Shown: positions 7,948 through 16,156 of the stretch, piece by piece | Layout: the number at the start of each line of letters is the position of its first letter | Numbering within the stretch: position 1 is the stretch's first letter | Source: Selenomonadaceae bacterium | GTDB taxonomy: Bacteria > Bacillota > Negativicutes > Selenomonadales > Selenomonadaceae | Direction of reading: 5' to 3' | DNA length: 64,000 nucleotides | NCBI GenBank assembly: GCA_017428215.1 | Contig: JAFRRH010000050.1 | Location: 42,351-106,350, forward strand | Position numbers and translations under genes: made by a program | Notes under the pieces: model-generated | What the model was told of the DNA's origin: nothing | Databases searched by the model: none | The model's input: the letters and a program-made list of their open reading frames with translations, nothing else

Positions 7948-8187
7948 TTACCTAGCCGCGACGCCCGCAAGTTCAGCGTCAGCCTCGTCGCTTGCGTCAG
8001 CGATTTCGTTCAGAGCCTCAACCAATTTATCGGGGTCAATGCCGTGAACTAATGCGCCTTCCTCTATGCTTTCAAATTGCGCCACGTGACAGCCAAAACA
8101 ACCCATGCCAGCATACATAAAAACCATAGCGGTATCGGGATAATTTTGAACGACTTCTATTATGTTCATGTCTTTTGTAATTTTCAT
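7948..8187 (-). CDS. DUF1858 redox-disulfide protein
   Basis: This 79 aa protein is a DUF1858 domain, described as the hybrid-cluster-protein-associated redox disulfide domain. It opens with ITKDMNIIEVVQNYP and has the motif GMGCFGCH with a CxxC at residues 31-34. The tail is Ala/Asp/Glu-rich. Such proteins are thought to carry a redox-active disulfide and often accompany nitrosative-stress genes. A promoter is visible upstream: TTGACG (8242-8237), 16 bp, TATAAT (8220-8215). It is convergent with the nitroreductase gene, with stop codons touching. Confidence 0.85.
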   Translation of the reverse strand: MKITKDMNIIEVVQNYPDTAMVFMYAGMGCFGCHVAQFESIEEGALVHGIDPDKLVEALNEIADASDEADAELAGVAAR

Positions 8188-8214
8188 GAGAATTCCCCCT
8201 TTGAATTGCCAAAA

Positions 8215-8242
8215 ATTATATCACCTCAATTTTCAGCGTCAA
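8215..8242 (-). promoter_or_regulatory. Promoter of the DUF1858 gene
   Basis: TTGACG -35 and a perfect TATAAT -10 are separated by 16 bp, about 30 bp upstream of the start codon. Confidence 0.7.
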
Positions 8243-8333
8243 TGAATTTATGCTGAAAAATTTTTTTGTGAAAGCTAAAGGAAATTTCTTTTGCAGGGCG
8301 AAGTAAGGATAAAATAGTTTAAGGAGCGAGGAG

Positions 8334-9275
8334 ATGTTAACCTTTGAGCACAAAAGCGTTATGCTCGACGAAGTTTTAACCGCACTTGACGTTAAGCCGG
8401 ACGGAATTTATCTGGATTGCACATTGGGCGGCGCAGGGCACGCAAAAGCTATAGGTGAACGTCTCAACGAACGCGGCTTGATTATCGGAATTGACCAAGA
8501 CGAAGACGCAATCGCCGCCGCTAAAGAAAATTTATCGGGCTTGGCTTGCGGAGTAAAAATTTCACGAGGCAATTTCAGCGAACTCGATAAAATCCTCGAC
8601 GAATTCGGCATTGATAAAGTTGACGGCGCGATTTTCGACTTAGGAGTTTCGTCGCACCAGATTGACACGGCGGAACGCGGTTTTTCCTACATGCACGACG
8701 CCCCGCTTGATATGCGCATGGATAGACGCCAAACTTTAACGGCTTATGACGTGATTAATCGCTACGACGAATACCGCTTGATAAAAATTTTTCGCGAATA
8801 CGGCGAGGAAAGATTTTCAAAGCGAATCGCCGCCGCCATTTGTCAAGCAAGAAAAATTTCTCCGATTAATACGACCGGTGAACTCGTAAAGCTCCTTGAA
8901 AAAAACGTTCCGCACACCAAAAACGGCGGACATCCCGCTAAAAGAATTTTTCAGGCGATTAGGATTGAAGTCAACGGCGAACTCGAAATTTTAGAGACTT
9001 CAATAAAAAAAGCCGTCGAACGTCTAAATATCGGCGGAAGAATTGTGGTTATAACTTTTCACTCGCTCGAAGATAGAATCGTTAAGGAAACTTTCAAGAC
9101 GCTTGCGCAAGGTTGCATTTGCCCGAAAAATTTTCCCGTGTGCGTCTGCAATCACAAGCCAACGATTAAAATTCTCGGCAAAGCCAAAACTCCCACGCCA
9201 AACGAAATAAACTTTAACAGCCGCGCTAAGTCTGCTAAGTTGCGCGTCGCTGAAAAGCTTGATGGCGTATCTTAA
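8334..9275 (+). CDS. rsmH: 16S rRNA (cytosine1402-N4)-methyltransferase RsmH
   Basis: The 313 aa protein has the family start FEHKSVMLDEVLTAL and the SAM-binding loop DCTLGGAGHAKAI near residue 29. DGAIFDLGVSSHQ follows around 98-110, and then HPAKRIFQAIRIEVNGE. Its C-terminal end carries CICPKNFPVCVCNHKP. It methylates N4 of C1402 in 16S rRNA (the modification completed by RsmI) and is normally the second gene of the dcw cell-division cluster. Here mraZ is absent upstream and only an FtsL-like gene follows before a terminator. The start follows GGAGCGAGGAG. Confidence 0.95.
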   Translation: MLTFEHKSVMLDEVLTALDVKPDGIYLDCTLGGAGHAKAIGERLNERGLIIGIDQDEDAIAAAKENLSGLACGVKISRGNFSELDKILDEFGIDKVDGAIFDLGVSSHQIDTAERGFSYMHDAPLDMRMDRRQTLTAYDVINRYDEYRLIKIFREYGEERFSKRIAAAICQARKISPINTTGELVKLLEKNVPHTKNGGHPAKRIFQAIRIEVNGELEILETSIKKAVERLNIGGRIVVITFHSLEDRIVKETFKTLAQGCICPKNFPVCVCNHKPTIKILGKAKTPTPNEINFNSRAKSAKLRVAEKLDGVS

Positions 9276-9308
9276 ATAAATTTTCAGAGCAATCTAAGGA
9301 GGAATACT

Positions 9309-9668
9309 ATGGACATAAAACGTAAGATAAAACCTTCAGAACAGCGAGAAGTCGCCGCTAACGAAGCCGAATTGACACTGATTAAAGGTCGTCCGCGTCT
9401 CAATCATCTTTTGCGGTCGCGTTGCAGAGTCGCTTTTGTAGTTTTCGCGATTTTGGCTATGGCAGTCGTAATTCGTAGCGGTATCAGCGCAAGTCGCGGT
9501 TATGCTCTTGTCGCCACTCAAACTCAAGCTCAACAACTCGAATTGGAAAATGAACGGCTCCGCGTAGAAATTGCACAACTTAAATCGCCACAAAGGATTA
9601 AACAAATCGCCGAAGAAGAATTGGGCATGATCGTCCCGCGCAAAATGTATTTCTCGCACGATAGATAA
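9309..9668 (+). CDS. ftsL: FtsL-like cell division protein
   Basis: This 119 aa bitopic protein has a basic cytoplasmic N-terminus (1-42), one membrane helix (about 43-63, VAFVVFAILAMAVVIRSGI) and a coiled coil (about 72-98, QTQAQQLELENERLRVEIAQLKS). A conserved tail, RIKQIAEEELGMIVPRKMYF, follows. Topology, size and position after rsmH fit FtsL, which works with DivIC/FtsB in the divisome. Sequence conservation in this family is low, so the call leans on context. It begins 33 bp after rsmH behind AAGGAGG. The usual next gene (ftsI/pbpB) is missing. Confidence 0.8.
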   Translation: MDIKRKIKPSEQREVAANEAELTLIKGRPRLNHLLRSRCRVAFVVFAILAMAVVIRSGISASRGYALVATQTQAQQLELENERLRVEIAQLKSPQRIKQIAEEELGMIVPRKMYFSHDR

Positions 9669-9675
9669 CAAACTT

Positions 9676-9713
9676 AAAAGCTCCCTCACATTACAAATCA
9701 CGAGGGAGCTTTT
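9676..9713. terminator. Bidirectional terminator between ftsL and the deaminase-like gene
   Basis: A 12 bp perfect stem AAAAGCTCCCTC/GAGGGAGCTTTT has flanking A and T runs that make it usable in both directions. It ends the rsmH-ftsL transcript and the convergent gene from 10118. Confidence 0.8.
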
Positions 9714-9728
9714 ACTTTGCAAAAAATT

Positions 9729-10118
9729 TTACTTGCGGCGAGCTTTGTAAGGCGTGAATTCCTCAAGCTTCATAACTTTGGTATTGCCCTTCATGTCAGC
9801 TAAAATAATCTCTTGCACGTTGAATTCAAGCAAAAATTTATGGTTAAGCTCGTCGGGCATATATGTTCCGTCAATATCGGCGACAACCGAAATTGCATCA
9901 AACTCGCGCTTGCCCTCCGAAATCGCCTTTGCCATTACAACAACTTCAGCGGGCAATTTGTATTCGGGAACAACGCTATCAATCGCGCAACCGCTATAAA
10001 GTGTGCCGTCCGCCGCCAAAAGACATGCGCCCGTTGCCAATGAGCCGTGCTCGACGTAAGCATTGCGCATTGCGTCAATCGCCGTCCGTACAATCGTATC
10101 AATAATGTCGTAATTCAT
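9729..10118 (-). CDS. Cytidine-deaminase-like protein lacking zinc ligands
   Basis: The 129 aa protein follows the cytidine deaminase plan: AIDAMRNAYVEHGSLATGACLLAADGTLYSGC at about 13-44, and AISEGKREFDAISVVADI near 65-82. However, the zinc motif C/H-A-E is LPAEVV here, so the metal-binding Cys/His is replaced by Pro while the Glu survives. The PCxxC motif is replaced by YMPDELNHKF with no cysteine. The protein is therefore unlikely to be a zinc deaminase and may be a pseudoenzyme with another role. The ATG at 10118 follows AAGGAGG at seven bases. It lies 17 bp downstream of the MgtC-like gene. Confidence 0.7.
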   Translation of the reverse strand: MNYDIIDTIVRTAIDAMRNAYVEHGSLATGACLLAADGTLYSGCAIDSVVPEYKLPAEVVVMAKAISEGKREFDAISVVADIDGTYMPDELNHKFLLEFNVQEIILADMKGNTKVMKLEEFTPYKARRK

Positions 10119-10135
10119 CAAAAAACCTCCTTAAA

Positions 10136-10801
10136 TTAATTTACGTCGACGCTTATCACGCCGTCAATCCGCTTTACCGCGTCCAAAACTATTACATTCT
10201 TTAAGGCGCGGTGATTATAAACTTCCATTTCGATTATCAGCGTGTCCGTCGTGTCGTCGTCCGCTTTAACTTTGACGTCGCGTATTTTTAACTGTAAATC
10301 GTCAATACACGAGCTGATATGCATGAGTTGTCCAGGCTTGTCTTTCGTGTGGATTCTAATGAGCAAATTTTTTTCGTGCATAACCCATTCATCAATACGC
10401 GATAAAGTTCCGAGCGTCGCAAAAATTAATGCCGTCGTGAAAAGTGCGCCCGAATAATAGCCCGCGCCGACTGCAAGCCCGACGCCCGACACTACCCAAA
10501 GACTTGCCGCCGTTGTCAAGCCCGTAACGGTTAAGCCTTCCTTCATGATTGCGCCCGCGCCTAAAAAGCCTATGCCGCTGACAACTTGCGCCGCCAATCG
10601 TGCAGGGTCTGCGTTCGTGCGTCCCTCGACATGGAAATAAAGTGCCTCGCTCAAAACCATAATCAAACACGAGCCTAGACAAACTAAAGCATTTGTCCGC
10701 AAGCCCGCCGATTTCCGCCGACTTTGCCGCTCATAGCCGATTATACCGCCCAATACGCACGCCAATGTTAACCTTAAAAATAATTCCCACTCCGAAACCA
10801 A
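10136..10801 (-). CDS. MgtC/SapB family membrane protein
   Basis: The 221 aa protein starts with LRLTLACVLGGIIGYERQSRRKSAGLRTNALVCLGS, the MgtC hallmark. Four or five membrane helices run to about residue 125. A cytosolic ACT-like domain follows (about 145-221, LIRIHTKDKPGQLMHISSCID). MgtC proteins help cells at low magnesium and can inhibit the F-type ATP synthase in some species; the role here is not known. The start is TTG at 10801 behind GAGGTG. It lies in a minus-strand run of CYTH, MgtC and deaminase-like genes. Confidence 0.88.
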   Translation of the reverse strand: MVSEWELFLRLTLACVLGGIIGYERQSRRKSAGLRTNALVCLGSCLIMVLSEALYFHVEGRTNADPARLAAQVVSGIGFLGAGAIMKEGLTVTGLTTAASLWVVSGVGLAVGAGYYSGALFTTALIFATLGTLSRIDEWVMHEKNLLIRIHTKDKPGQLMHISSCIDDLQLKIRDVKVKADDDTTDTLIIEMEVYNHRALKNVIVLDAVKRIDGVISVDVN

Positions 10802-10823
10802 ATATCACACCTCTTAGGCAATG

Positions 10824-11297
10824 TTAAATCTTTTTTGGAGAACGCAACCAATCTTTTTTAACCAAATTTGAATTGTAATAGCGCGAATCGCCGGAAACTT
10901 CCTTCGTGACCCAATCCGGCAATTTTATCTGCTCATTCGCCGAATTTAATTCCACTTCCGCTAAAATTAATCCCGCGTGCCTTCCCGCAAAAAAATCAAT
11001 CTCCCAAATATGCCCGCCGTATTCAACTTTGCGCCGATATTTTCTTAAAACTCTCAAGCCGCATAGCCTTAACAACTTTTTTGCGTCCTCAAGCGGTATT
11101 TCATACTCAAATTCCTGCCGAGTTATTCCTCGCGTCGAAGATTTTATCGTCAAGAATCCGCAATTTTCCGTTAACCGCACCCGAACTGTCGGATTGACTG
11201 ATAAATATCCTTGAGAAATTTTTTCCTCGCTTAAAAAAGTCAAGTTATGTATTTTCCGCTTGTCGACTAAAAATTTTCGCTCTATCTCAAGTGCCAT
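10824..11297 (-). CDS. CYTH-domain protein (triphosphate tunnel metalloenzyme)
   Basis: The start MALEIERKFLV contains the CYTH signature ExExK. Further pieces of the tunnel fold are TVRVRLTENCGFLTIKS, EFEYEIPLEDAKKLL and WEIDFFAGRHAGLILAEVEL. Such proteins hydrolyse inorganic tripolyphosphate or thiamine triphosphate or act as class IV adenylate cyclases; stand-alone bacterial forms are most often tripolyphosphatases. The ATG at 11297 has GAGG at eight bases; a longer reading from a GTG upstream removes that spacing. It is upstream of mgtC with 22 bp between. Confidence 0.85.
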   Translation of the reverse strand: MALEIERKFLVDKRKIHNLTFLSEEKISQGYLSVNPTVRVRLTENCGFLTIKSSTRGITRQEFEYEIPLEDAKKLLRLCGLRVLRKYRRKVEYGGHIWEIDFFAGRHAGLILAEVELNSANEQIKLPDWVTKEVSGDSRYYNSNLVKKDWLRSPKKI

Positions 11298-11351
11298 GCT
11301 CAACACCTCTACAAGTCTTTTCGATAAGCCGCCGTTTTTCCCTGCCGTGAT

Positions 11352-11747
11352 TCAGATTAAATCTTTTAAAGTAATTCCAAAGAAAAAATCATGCGTCAGT
11401 TGATTGAAATTTTTCCACATCGGCAAAGTTTTACAAAAATTTTTTCTTTCACACGGTGCGCAATCTTTTTGTAAGCAAGAAACTACCGCAAGCGTCCCTT
11501 CCGTAACTTCCAAAATTTCTCCGACGGTGTATCCTTCCGGCTTGCGTGTAAGTTTGTAGCCGCCGCCTTTGCCGCGCAGACCTTTTAGAAAATTTTGTTG
11601 TACCAGCGACTTTAAAATTATCTCCAAATATTTTTTGGAAATGCCCTGCCGCGTTGCAATCTCCTCAAGCGGAATAAATTTCTCTGAATCTTGCTCCGCT
11701 AAGTCAATCATCACCCGTAAAGCGTATCTGCCCTTTGTTGAAATCAA
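11352..11747 (-). CDS. Rrf2-family regulator (CymR/IscR-like)
   Basis: The start ISTKGRYALRVMIDLAEQ is diagnostic of Rrf2 winged-helix regulators. The recognition region is GISKKYLEIILKSLVQQNFLKGLRGKGGGYKLTR. Near the C-terminus four cysteines, CLQKDCAPCERKNFC, are spaced as in Fe-S-binding IscR relatives. The chosen start is TTG at 11747, placed ideally after GGAGGTAATAAAA. It is divergent from cysK-metY and shares an intergenic region containing a palindrome that overlaps the cysK -35. A sulfur-metabolism repressor like CymR is therefore likely; Fe-S sensing is possible. Confidence 0.85.
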   Translation of the reverse strand: MISTKGRYALRVMIDLAEQDSEKFIPLEEIATRQGISKKYLEIILKSLVQQNFLKGLRGKGGGYKLTRKPEGYTVGEILEVTEGTLAVVSCLQKDCAPCERKNFCKTLPMWKNFNQLTHDFFFGITLKDLI

Positions 11748-11779
11748 TTTTATTACCTCCGTTAAAGTTATCAGCGTCA

Positions 11780-11807
11780 ATTATACGTTTGCAGGGCAAA
11801 AAGTCAA
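11780..11807 (-). promoter_or_regulatory. Promoter of the Rrf2 regulator gene
   Basis: TTGACT (11807-11802), 16 bp, then a perfect TATAAT (11785-11780). The palindromic operator lies immediately upstream of this -35. Confidence 0.75.
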
Positions 11808-11809
11808 TT

Positions 11810-11828
11810 ACCTATTGACAGAATAGGT
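11810..11828. promoter_or_regulatory. Palindromic operator between the Rrf2 gene and cysK
   Basis: A perfect inverted repeat ACCTATT-GACAG-AATAGGT overlaps the cysK -35 box and abuts the Rrf2 promoter. The position fits repression of cysK-metY and feedback on the regulator. Binding by the neighbouring Rrf2 protein is an inference. Confidence 0.6.
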
Positions 11829-11843
11829 TATTAGTTGTATTCT
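11815..11843 (+). promoter_or_regulatory. Promoter of cysK-metY
   Basis: Consensus TTGACA (11815-11820), 17 bp, TATTCT (11838-11843), embedded in the operator palindrome. Confidence 0.8.
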
Positions 11844-11874
11844 ACCGTCGATTTGATTTTAGGAGGTTAACAAC

Positions 11875-12804
11875 TTGAAAAAAATTTATAATAGCGTCAC
11901 GGAACTCATTGGTAATACGCCGTTGCTTGACGCGAAAAATTTTGCGGCTAAGGTTGGCTTCAATGGGCGTCTTTTAGTCAAATTGGAGTATTTTAATCCT
12001 GCTGGCTCCGTCAAAGACAGAATTGCTAAAGCAATGATTGAGACTGCCGAACGCGAAGGCAAACTTAAATCCGGTTCCGTCATAATTGAGCCGACTTCGG
12101 GCAATACGGGCATTGGACTTGCAAGTTTTGCCGCCGCCAAAGGTTATCGCGCAATCTTTACAATGCCAGAAACTATGAGCGTTGAACGTCGACAACTGCT
12201 TAAAGCTTATGGCGCGGAAATTGTTCTGACTGAAGGCGCAAAAGGCATGAAAGGCGCGATTGCCAAAGCTGAGGAACTTGCCAAAGAAATTCCCAATGCC
12301 TTTATCCCGTCGCAATTTACTAATCCTGCTAACCCTGCCGCGCATTTTGATTCTACAGGTCCAGAAATTTGGAACGACACTGAAGGCGCAGTTGAGGTTT
12401 TCGTTGCGGGCGTCGGCACTGGCGGAACTTTAAGCGGCGTCGGAAAATTTTTAAAGTCTAAAAATCCCGCCGTTAAAGTCATCGCTGTTGAGCCGAAAAC
12501 CTCGCCTGTATTGTCCGAAGGTAAAGCGGGCGCACATAAAATTCAAGGTATCGGCGCGGGTTTCGTTCCTGATACTCTCGACACCAAAATTTATAATGAA
12601 GTTGTTCCTGTCGCCAACGAAGACGCTTTTAAGTTCGGCAGGGAATTTGCCAAATCTGAGGGAATTTTAGTTGGAATATCGTCGGGTGCGGCACTTGCGG
12701 CGGCTTGTGAACTTTCCAAGCGCGAAGACTGCGCAGGAAAAACTTTCGTCGTGCTTTTGCCCGATACTGGTGACCGTTATCTTTCAACAGAACTTTTTAA
12801 TTAA
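11875..12804 (+). CDS. cysK: Cysteine synthase (O-acetylserine sulfhydrylase)
   Basis: This is a PLP enzyme of 309 aa. The Schiff-base lysine K47 lies in NPAGSVKDR, the phosphate/substrate loop TSGNTG at 74-79, and the GTGGTLSGVGKFLK glycine loop near 180. It makes cysteine from O-acetylserine and sulfide. The start is TTG at 11875 after AGGAGG. No serine acetyltransferase gene is adjacent. It is co-transcribed with metY 14 bp downstream and sits under an Rrf2-type operator, so the pair is probably a sulfide assimilation unit. Confidence 0.95.
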   Translation: MKKIYNSVTELIGNTPLLDAKNFAAKVGFNGRLLVKLEYFNPAGSVKDRIAKAMIETAEREGKLKSGSVIIEPTSGNTGIGLASFAAAKGYRAIFTMPETMSVERRQLLKAYGAEIVLTEGAKGMKGAIAKAEELAKEIPNAFIPSQFTNPANPAAHFDSTGPEIWNDTEGAVEVFVAGVGTGGTLSGVGKFLKSKNPAVKVIAVEPKTSPVLSEGKAGAHKIQGIGAGFVPDTLDTKIYNEVVPVANEDAFKFGREFAKSEGILVGISSGAALAAACELSKREDCAGKTFVVLLPDTGDRYLSTELFN

Positions 12805-12818
12805 GTGAGGTTTTTACA

Positions 12819-14108
12819 ATGGCTAATCGCGAATACAAATTTGAAACTTTGCAACTGCACGTCGGACAAGAACAAGCCGACCCAGTCACCGACGCCCGCG
12901 CAGTTCCGATTTATCAAACAACTTCTTACGTTTTCCACGATTTTCAGCACGCCGCAGACAGATTTGGACTTCGCGACGCAGGAAATATCTACGGACGCTT
13001 AACTAACCCAACTCAAGACGTTTTCGAGCGTAGAATTGCGGCTTTAGAGGGCGGAACGGCGGCTTTGGCTGTTGCAAGCGGCGCGGCGGCTGTAACTTAC
13101 GTTGCTCAAGCTCTTGCGCGAAAAGGAGATCATATCGTCGCGGCTACCACTATTTACGGCGGAACTTTTAACCTTTTTGAACACACCTTACCAGATTTTG
13201 GAGTCGAAACTACTTTTGTTGACCCGACCAAAGGCGTTGACGTTTTCGAGGCGGCTGTTAAGGACAACACCAAATTTATTTTTATCGAATCCGTTGGAAA
13301 TCCGAATGCTACGCTCATTGACATTAAAAAAGTCGCTGACATCGCCCATAAACATAAAATTCCGCTCGTAATCGATAATACTTTTGCCACGCCGTATCAA
13401 ATTCGCCCGTTTGAATTCGGAGCTGATATTGTAGTTCACAGCGCGACAAAATTTATCGGCGGACACGGCACAACTTTAGGCGGCGTTATCGTCGAAAGCG
13501 GAAAATTTAATTGGGAAACGTCTGGAAAATTCCCTCACCTCGTCGAACCTAATCCGAGTTATCACGGCGTCAGCTTTTATAAAGCTCTTGGCGGTGCGGC
13601 GTTCGTAACTTATATCCGCGCAATTTTACTTCGCGACATGGGCGCGGCGATTTCTCCGTTAAGCGCGTTTATTTTGTTGCAAGGCGTCGAAACTTTATCG
13701 CTTAGGGTTGAACGTCACGTAGAAAACGCTTTAAAAGTCGTCGATTTCCTTGCGAAGCACCCTAAAGTTGACAAAGTTAATCACCCCGCGCAGATTAATC
13801 ACCCTGACCACGAACTTTATAAAAAATATTTCCCGAACGGCGGCATTTCTATCTTTACTTTCGAGATTAAGGGCGGTACTCAAGCCGCGCAGAAGTTTAT
13901 CGACAATTTGAAAGTATTTTCGTTGCTTGCCAATGTTGCCGACGTTAAATCGCTCGTAATTCATCCCGCCTCAACTACTCATTCGCAAATGACGGAAGAA
14001 GAATTGCTCGCCTCTGGTATTACGCCAGCTACAATTAGACTTTCCATTGGCACCGAACACATTGACGACATTATTGCCGATTTGGAGGAAGGTTTCGCCG
14101 TGATTTAG
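12819..14108 (+). CDS. metY: O-acetylhomoserine sulfhydrylase
   Basis: This Cys/Met metabolism PLP enzyme has 429 aa, the usual length for O-acetylhomoserine (thiol)-lyase and longer than MetB/MetC. FETLQLHVGQEQADPVTDARAVPIYQTTSY is the family N-terminus. The PLP lysine K211 is in HSATKFIGGHG. It makes homocysteine directly from O-acetylhomoserine and sulfide. It begins 14 bp after cysK and ends at a strong terminator. Confidence 0.94.
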   Translation: MANREYKFETLQLHVGQEQADPVTDARAVPIYQTTSYVFHDFQHAADRFGLRDAGNIYGRLTNPTQDVFERRIAALEGGTAALAVASGAAAVTYVAQALARKGDHIVAATTIYGGTFNLFEHTLPDFGVETTFVDPTKGVDVFEAAVKDNTKFIFIESVGNPNATLIDIKKVADIAHKHKIPLVIDNTFATPYQIRPFEFGADIVVHSATKFIGGHGTTLGGVIVESGKFNWETSGKFPHLVEPNPSYHGVSFYKALGGAAFVTYIRAILLRDMGAAISPLSAFILLQGVETLSLRVERHVENALKVVDFLAKHPKVDKVNHPAQINHPDHELYKKYFPNGGISIFTFEIKGGTQAAQKFIDNLKVFSLLANVADVKSLVIHPASTTHSQMTEEELLASGITPATIRLSIGTEHIDDIIADLEEGFAVI

Positions 14109-14138
14109 TCATTAATTTTTATTTTACACAGCAAAAAG

Positions 14139-14168
14139 CCCGCCGCTTTTATTAGTGGCGGGTTTTTT
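14139..14168 (+). terminator. Terminator after cysK-metY
   Basis: A CCCGCC/GGCGGG hairpin is followed by six T. Confidence 0.85.
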
Positions 14169-14203
14169 ATAAACTCTGTTGTGTACTTAAAGCCCAAATT
14201 TAC

Positions 14204-14231
14204 TTGACAAGGAAAGTTTGCAAGTTATAAT
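14204..14231 (+). promoter_or_regulatory. Promoter of the FadR-type regulator gene
   Basis: Consensus TTGACA and TATAAT at 16 bp spacing, about 35 bp upstream of the start codon. Confidence 0.8.
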
Positions 14232-14265
14232 TTAAACAAAGTATATAGGAAAGGACGTTGCCATT

Positions 14266-14997
14266 ATGGAAGTCGGCGAAGTTGTTGAAAAAAGTTTCTT
14301 GCGCCCGATTGACAATACGTCAGTAGTGCAACAAGTTATAGACCGTTTGACTTATGCAATGATTTATAAAGAACTGCGCCCCGGTGACAAGTTGCCGACT
14401 GAAATGGAATTGGCAGCAAGTTTTGGCGTCGGACGCAACTCAATCCGTGAGGCAATAAAAATTTTGGTATCGTTCGGCGTGTTGGATATTCGCCGCCCAG
14501 AAGGAACTTTTGTAGCAAATGGCTTTTCAGATAAAATGATTAACCCGTTGCTGTATGGAATAATTTTAGACCAATCAGACTCAATCGACTCGCTAAAAGA
14601 GTTGCGCGAATGGGTAGACTTCGGAATTTTGGAATTGGCAATGGAAAAAGCAGAGCCGGAAGATTTATTTCAGCTGGAGGAGCAACTACAAAATTTATTA
14701 ACGGAAATTGACGGCGGCGATGCGGAAAAAGTTTTTATTGCTGACGATAATTTTCATGAGGCAATTTCAACGGCGGCGCATAATTCACTGCTCGGACAAA
14801 TTGCTAAACTCGTTAGAACTTTAACCAGCGAAATGCGCATGAACACAATTAGCAACATGATTAAAATCGGCAAGGGAAAAGAACTTAAAAGAGCACACGA
14901 AGATTTATTTAATATTGTAAAGCGTAAGAATGACAATTCGGCGCGTCAACTGCTCGTCGAAGGTTATTTCTATCGTTACAATGTTTTACGTAAATAA
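14266..14997 (+). CDS. GntR-family regulator, FadR (FCD) subfamily
   Basis: The N-terminal winged helix (about 18-85) contains GDKLPTEMELAASFGVGRNSIREAIKILVSFGVLDIRRPEGTFV in register with GntR proteins. The C-terminal all-helical FCD domain (about 100-235) has DNFHEAISTAAHNSLL and a later H in ELKRAHEDLF, typical metal/ligand residues. Such regulators respond to organic acids or sugar acids. It has its own promoter and terminator, so it is monocistronic. The next genes encode exported hydrolases, which could be targets. Confidence 0.88.
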   Translation: MEVGEVVEKSFLRPIDNTSVVQQVIDRLTYAMIYKELRPGDKLPTEMELAASFGVGRNSIREAIKILVSFGVLDIRRPEGTFVANGFSDKMINPLLYGIILDQSDSIDSLKELREWVDFGILELAMEKAEPEDLFQLEEQLQNLLTEIDGGDAEKVFIADDNFHEAISTAAHNSLLGQIAKLVRTLTSEMRMNTISNMIKIGKGKELKRAHEDLFNIVKRKNDNSARQLLVEGYFYRYNVLRK

Positions 14998-15003
14998 TTT
15001 AAG

Positions 15004-15026
15004 CCTCCCTCGCAGGGAGGTTTTTT
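15004..15026 (+). terminator. Terminator after the FadR-type gene
   Basis: A CCTCCCT/AGGGAGG hairpin with a three-base loop is followed by six T. Confidence 0.85.
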
Positions 15027-15049
15027 AATAAACTTTTGGAGGTTTTATA

Positions 15050-16156
15050 ATGAAACGTTCGCTGAAAAAATTTTTGACTGCCGCGTTGTGTCTTGGGATT
15101 ATCGGCGTGCCGCTTGTAACAAATGCGGCTCCCCCTGTCTTCAACCCGATGAATGAGCCAAGCCTTAAAGTTCAACCGGAAAATCTGGAGATGACTAAGG
15201 ATTGGGATAAAGTTTTTCCGAGAAGTTACAAGATTAATCATAAAAAAATTACGTTCGTTAATCGTTATGGGATAACACTTGCCGCTGATCTCTACGAACC
15301 GCGAAATTATTCGGGTAAACTGCCTGCGATTGCCGTTGCTGGACCTTTTGGAGCAGTTAAAGAGCAAAGTTCAGGGCTTTACGCTCAAACTTTAGCAGAA
15401 CGCGGCTTTTTAACGATTGCCTTTGACCCGTCATTTACTGGCGAAAGCGGCGGACTTCCGCGTTTTGTTGCCTCGCCTGACATTAACACGGAAGATTTCT
15501 GCGCGGCGGTTGATTATCTTTCCACTCAACCGAATGTTGACGCCAATCGAATCGGCATAATCGGGATTTGCGGTTGGGGAGGCTTTGCACTTAACGCGGC
15601 GGCGATTGATACTCGAATTAAGGCGACCGTTACAGCTACAATGTACGACATGAGCCGAGTAATGGCGAACGGATACTTTGATTATCAAAAAGACCCGCAA
15701 ACTATTGCTAAAGAAAGGCAAGCCAATCGCGAAAAGCTTAATGCGCAACGTACCGACGATTACAGAGCAGGAACTTATGCGCGGGCGGGCGGCGTTCCCG
15801 ATGACGTTTCGCAAATGCCGCAGTTCGTTAAAGATTATTACACTTATTACAAAACCAAACGTGGCTATCATAAGCGTTCGTTGAATTCTCATGCGGGTTG
15901 GAACTCGACAACCGCACTTTCTTTTATGAATATGCCGCTCCTCTGCTATTCTTCCGAGATTCAGACGCCCGTTTTAATTATTCACGGCGAAAAAGCCCAC
16001 TCAAGATATTTTTCTGAAGACGCCTTTAAAAAGTTAACCGGCGATAATAAAGAGTTAATGATTATCCCAGGCGCAAGCCACATCGACCTTTACGACAACA
16101 CTAAAGCTATTCCGTTCGACAAGATAGAAAGATTTTTTAAGGAGAATTTGAGATGA
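15050..16156 (+). CDS. Exported alpha/beta hydrolase with a cysteine nucleophile
   Basis: A signal peptide (about residues 1-26, ending TNA) precedes an alpha/beta hydrolase of 368 aa. The nucleophile elbow is GICGWGG with Cys174, not the usual serine; dienelactone-hydrolase-like enzymes also use cysteine. The catalytic His is likely in PGASHIDLYD near the C-terminus. A long insertion at about 205-270 forms a lid. The TGA overlaps the ATG of the next hydrolase gene (ATGATGA), so the two are translationally coupled. The substrate is unknown. Confidence 0.75.
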   Translation: MKRSLKKFLTAALCLGIIGVPLVTNAAPPVFNPMNEPSLKVQPENLEMTKDWDKVFPRSYKINHKKITFVNRYGITLAADLYEPRNYSGKLPAIAVAGPFGAVKEQSSGLYAQTLAERGFLTIAFDPSFTGESGGLPRFVASPDINTEDFCAAVDYLSTQPNVDANRIGIIGICGWGGFALNAAAIDTRIKATVTATMYDMSRVMANGYFDYQKDPQTIAKERQANREKLNAQRTDDYRAGTYARAGGVPDDVSQMPQFVKDYYTYYKTKRGYHKRSLNSHAGWNSTTALSFMNMPLLCYSSEIQTPVLIIHGEKAHSRYFSEDAFKKLTGDNKELMIIPGASHIDLYDNTKAIPFDKIERFFKENLR

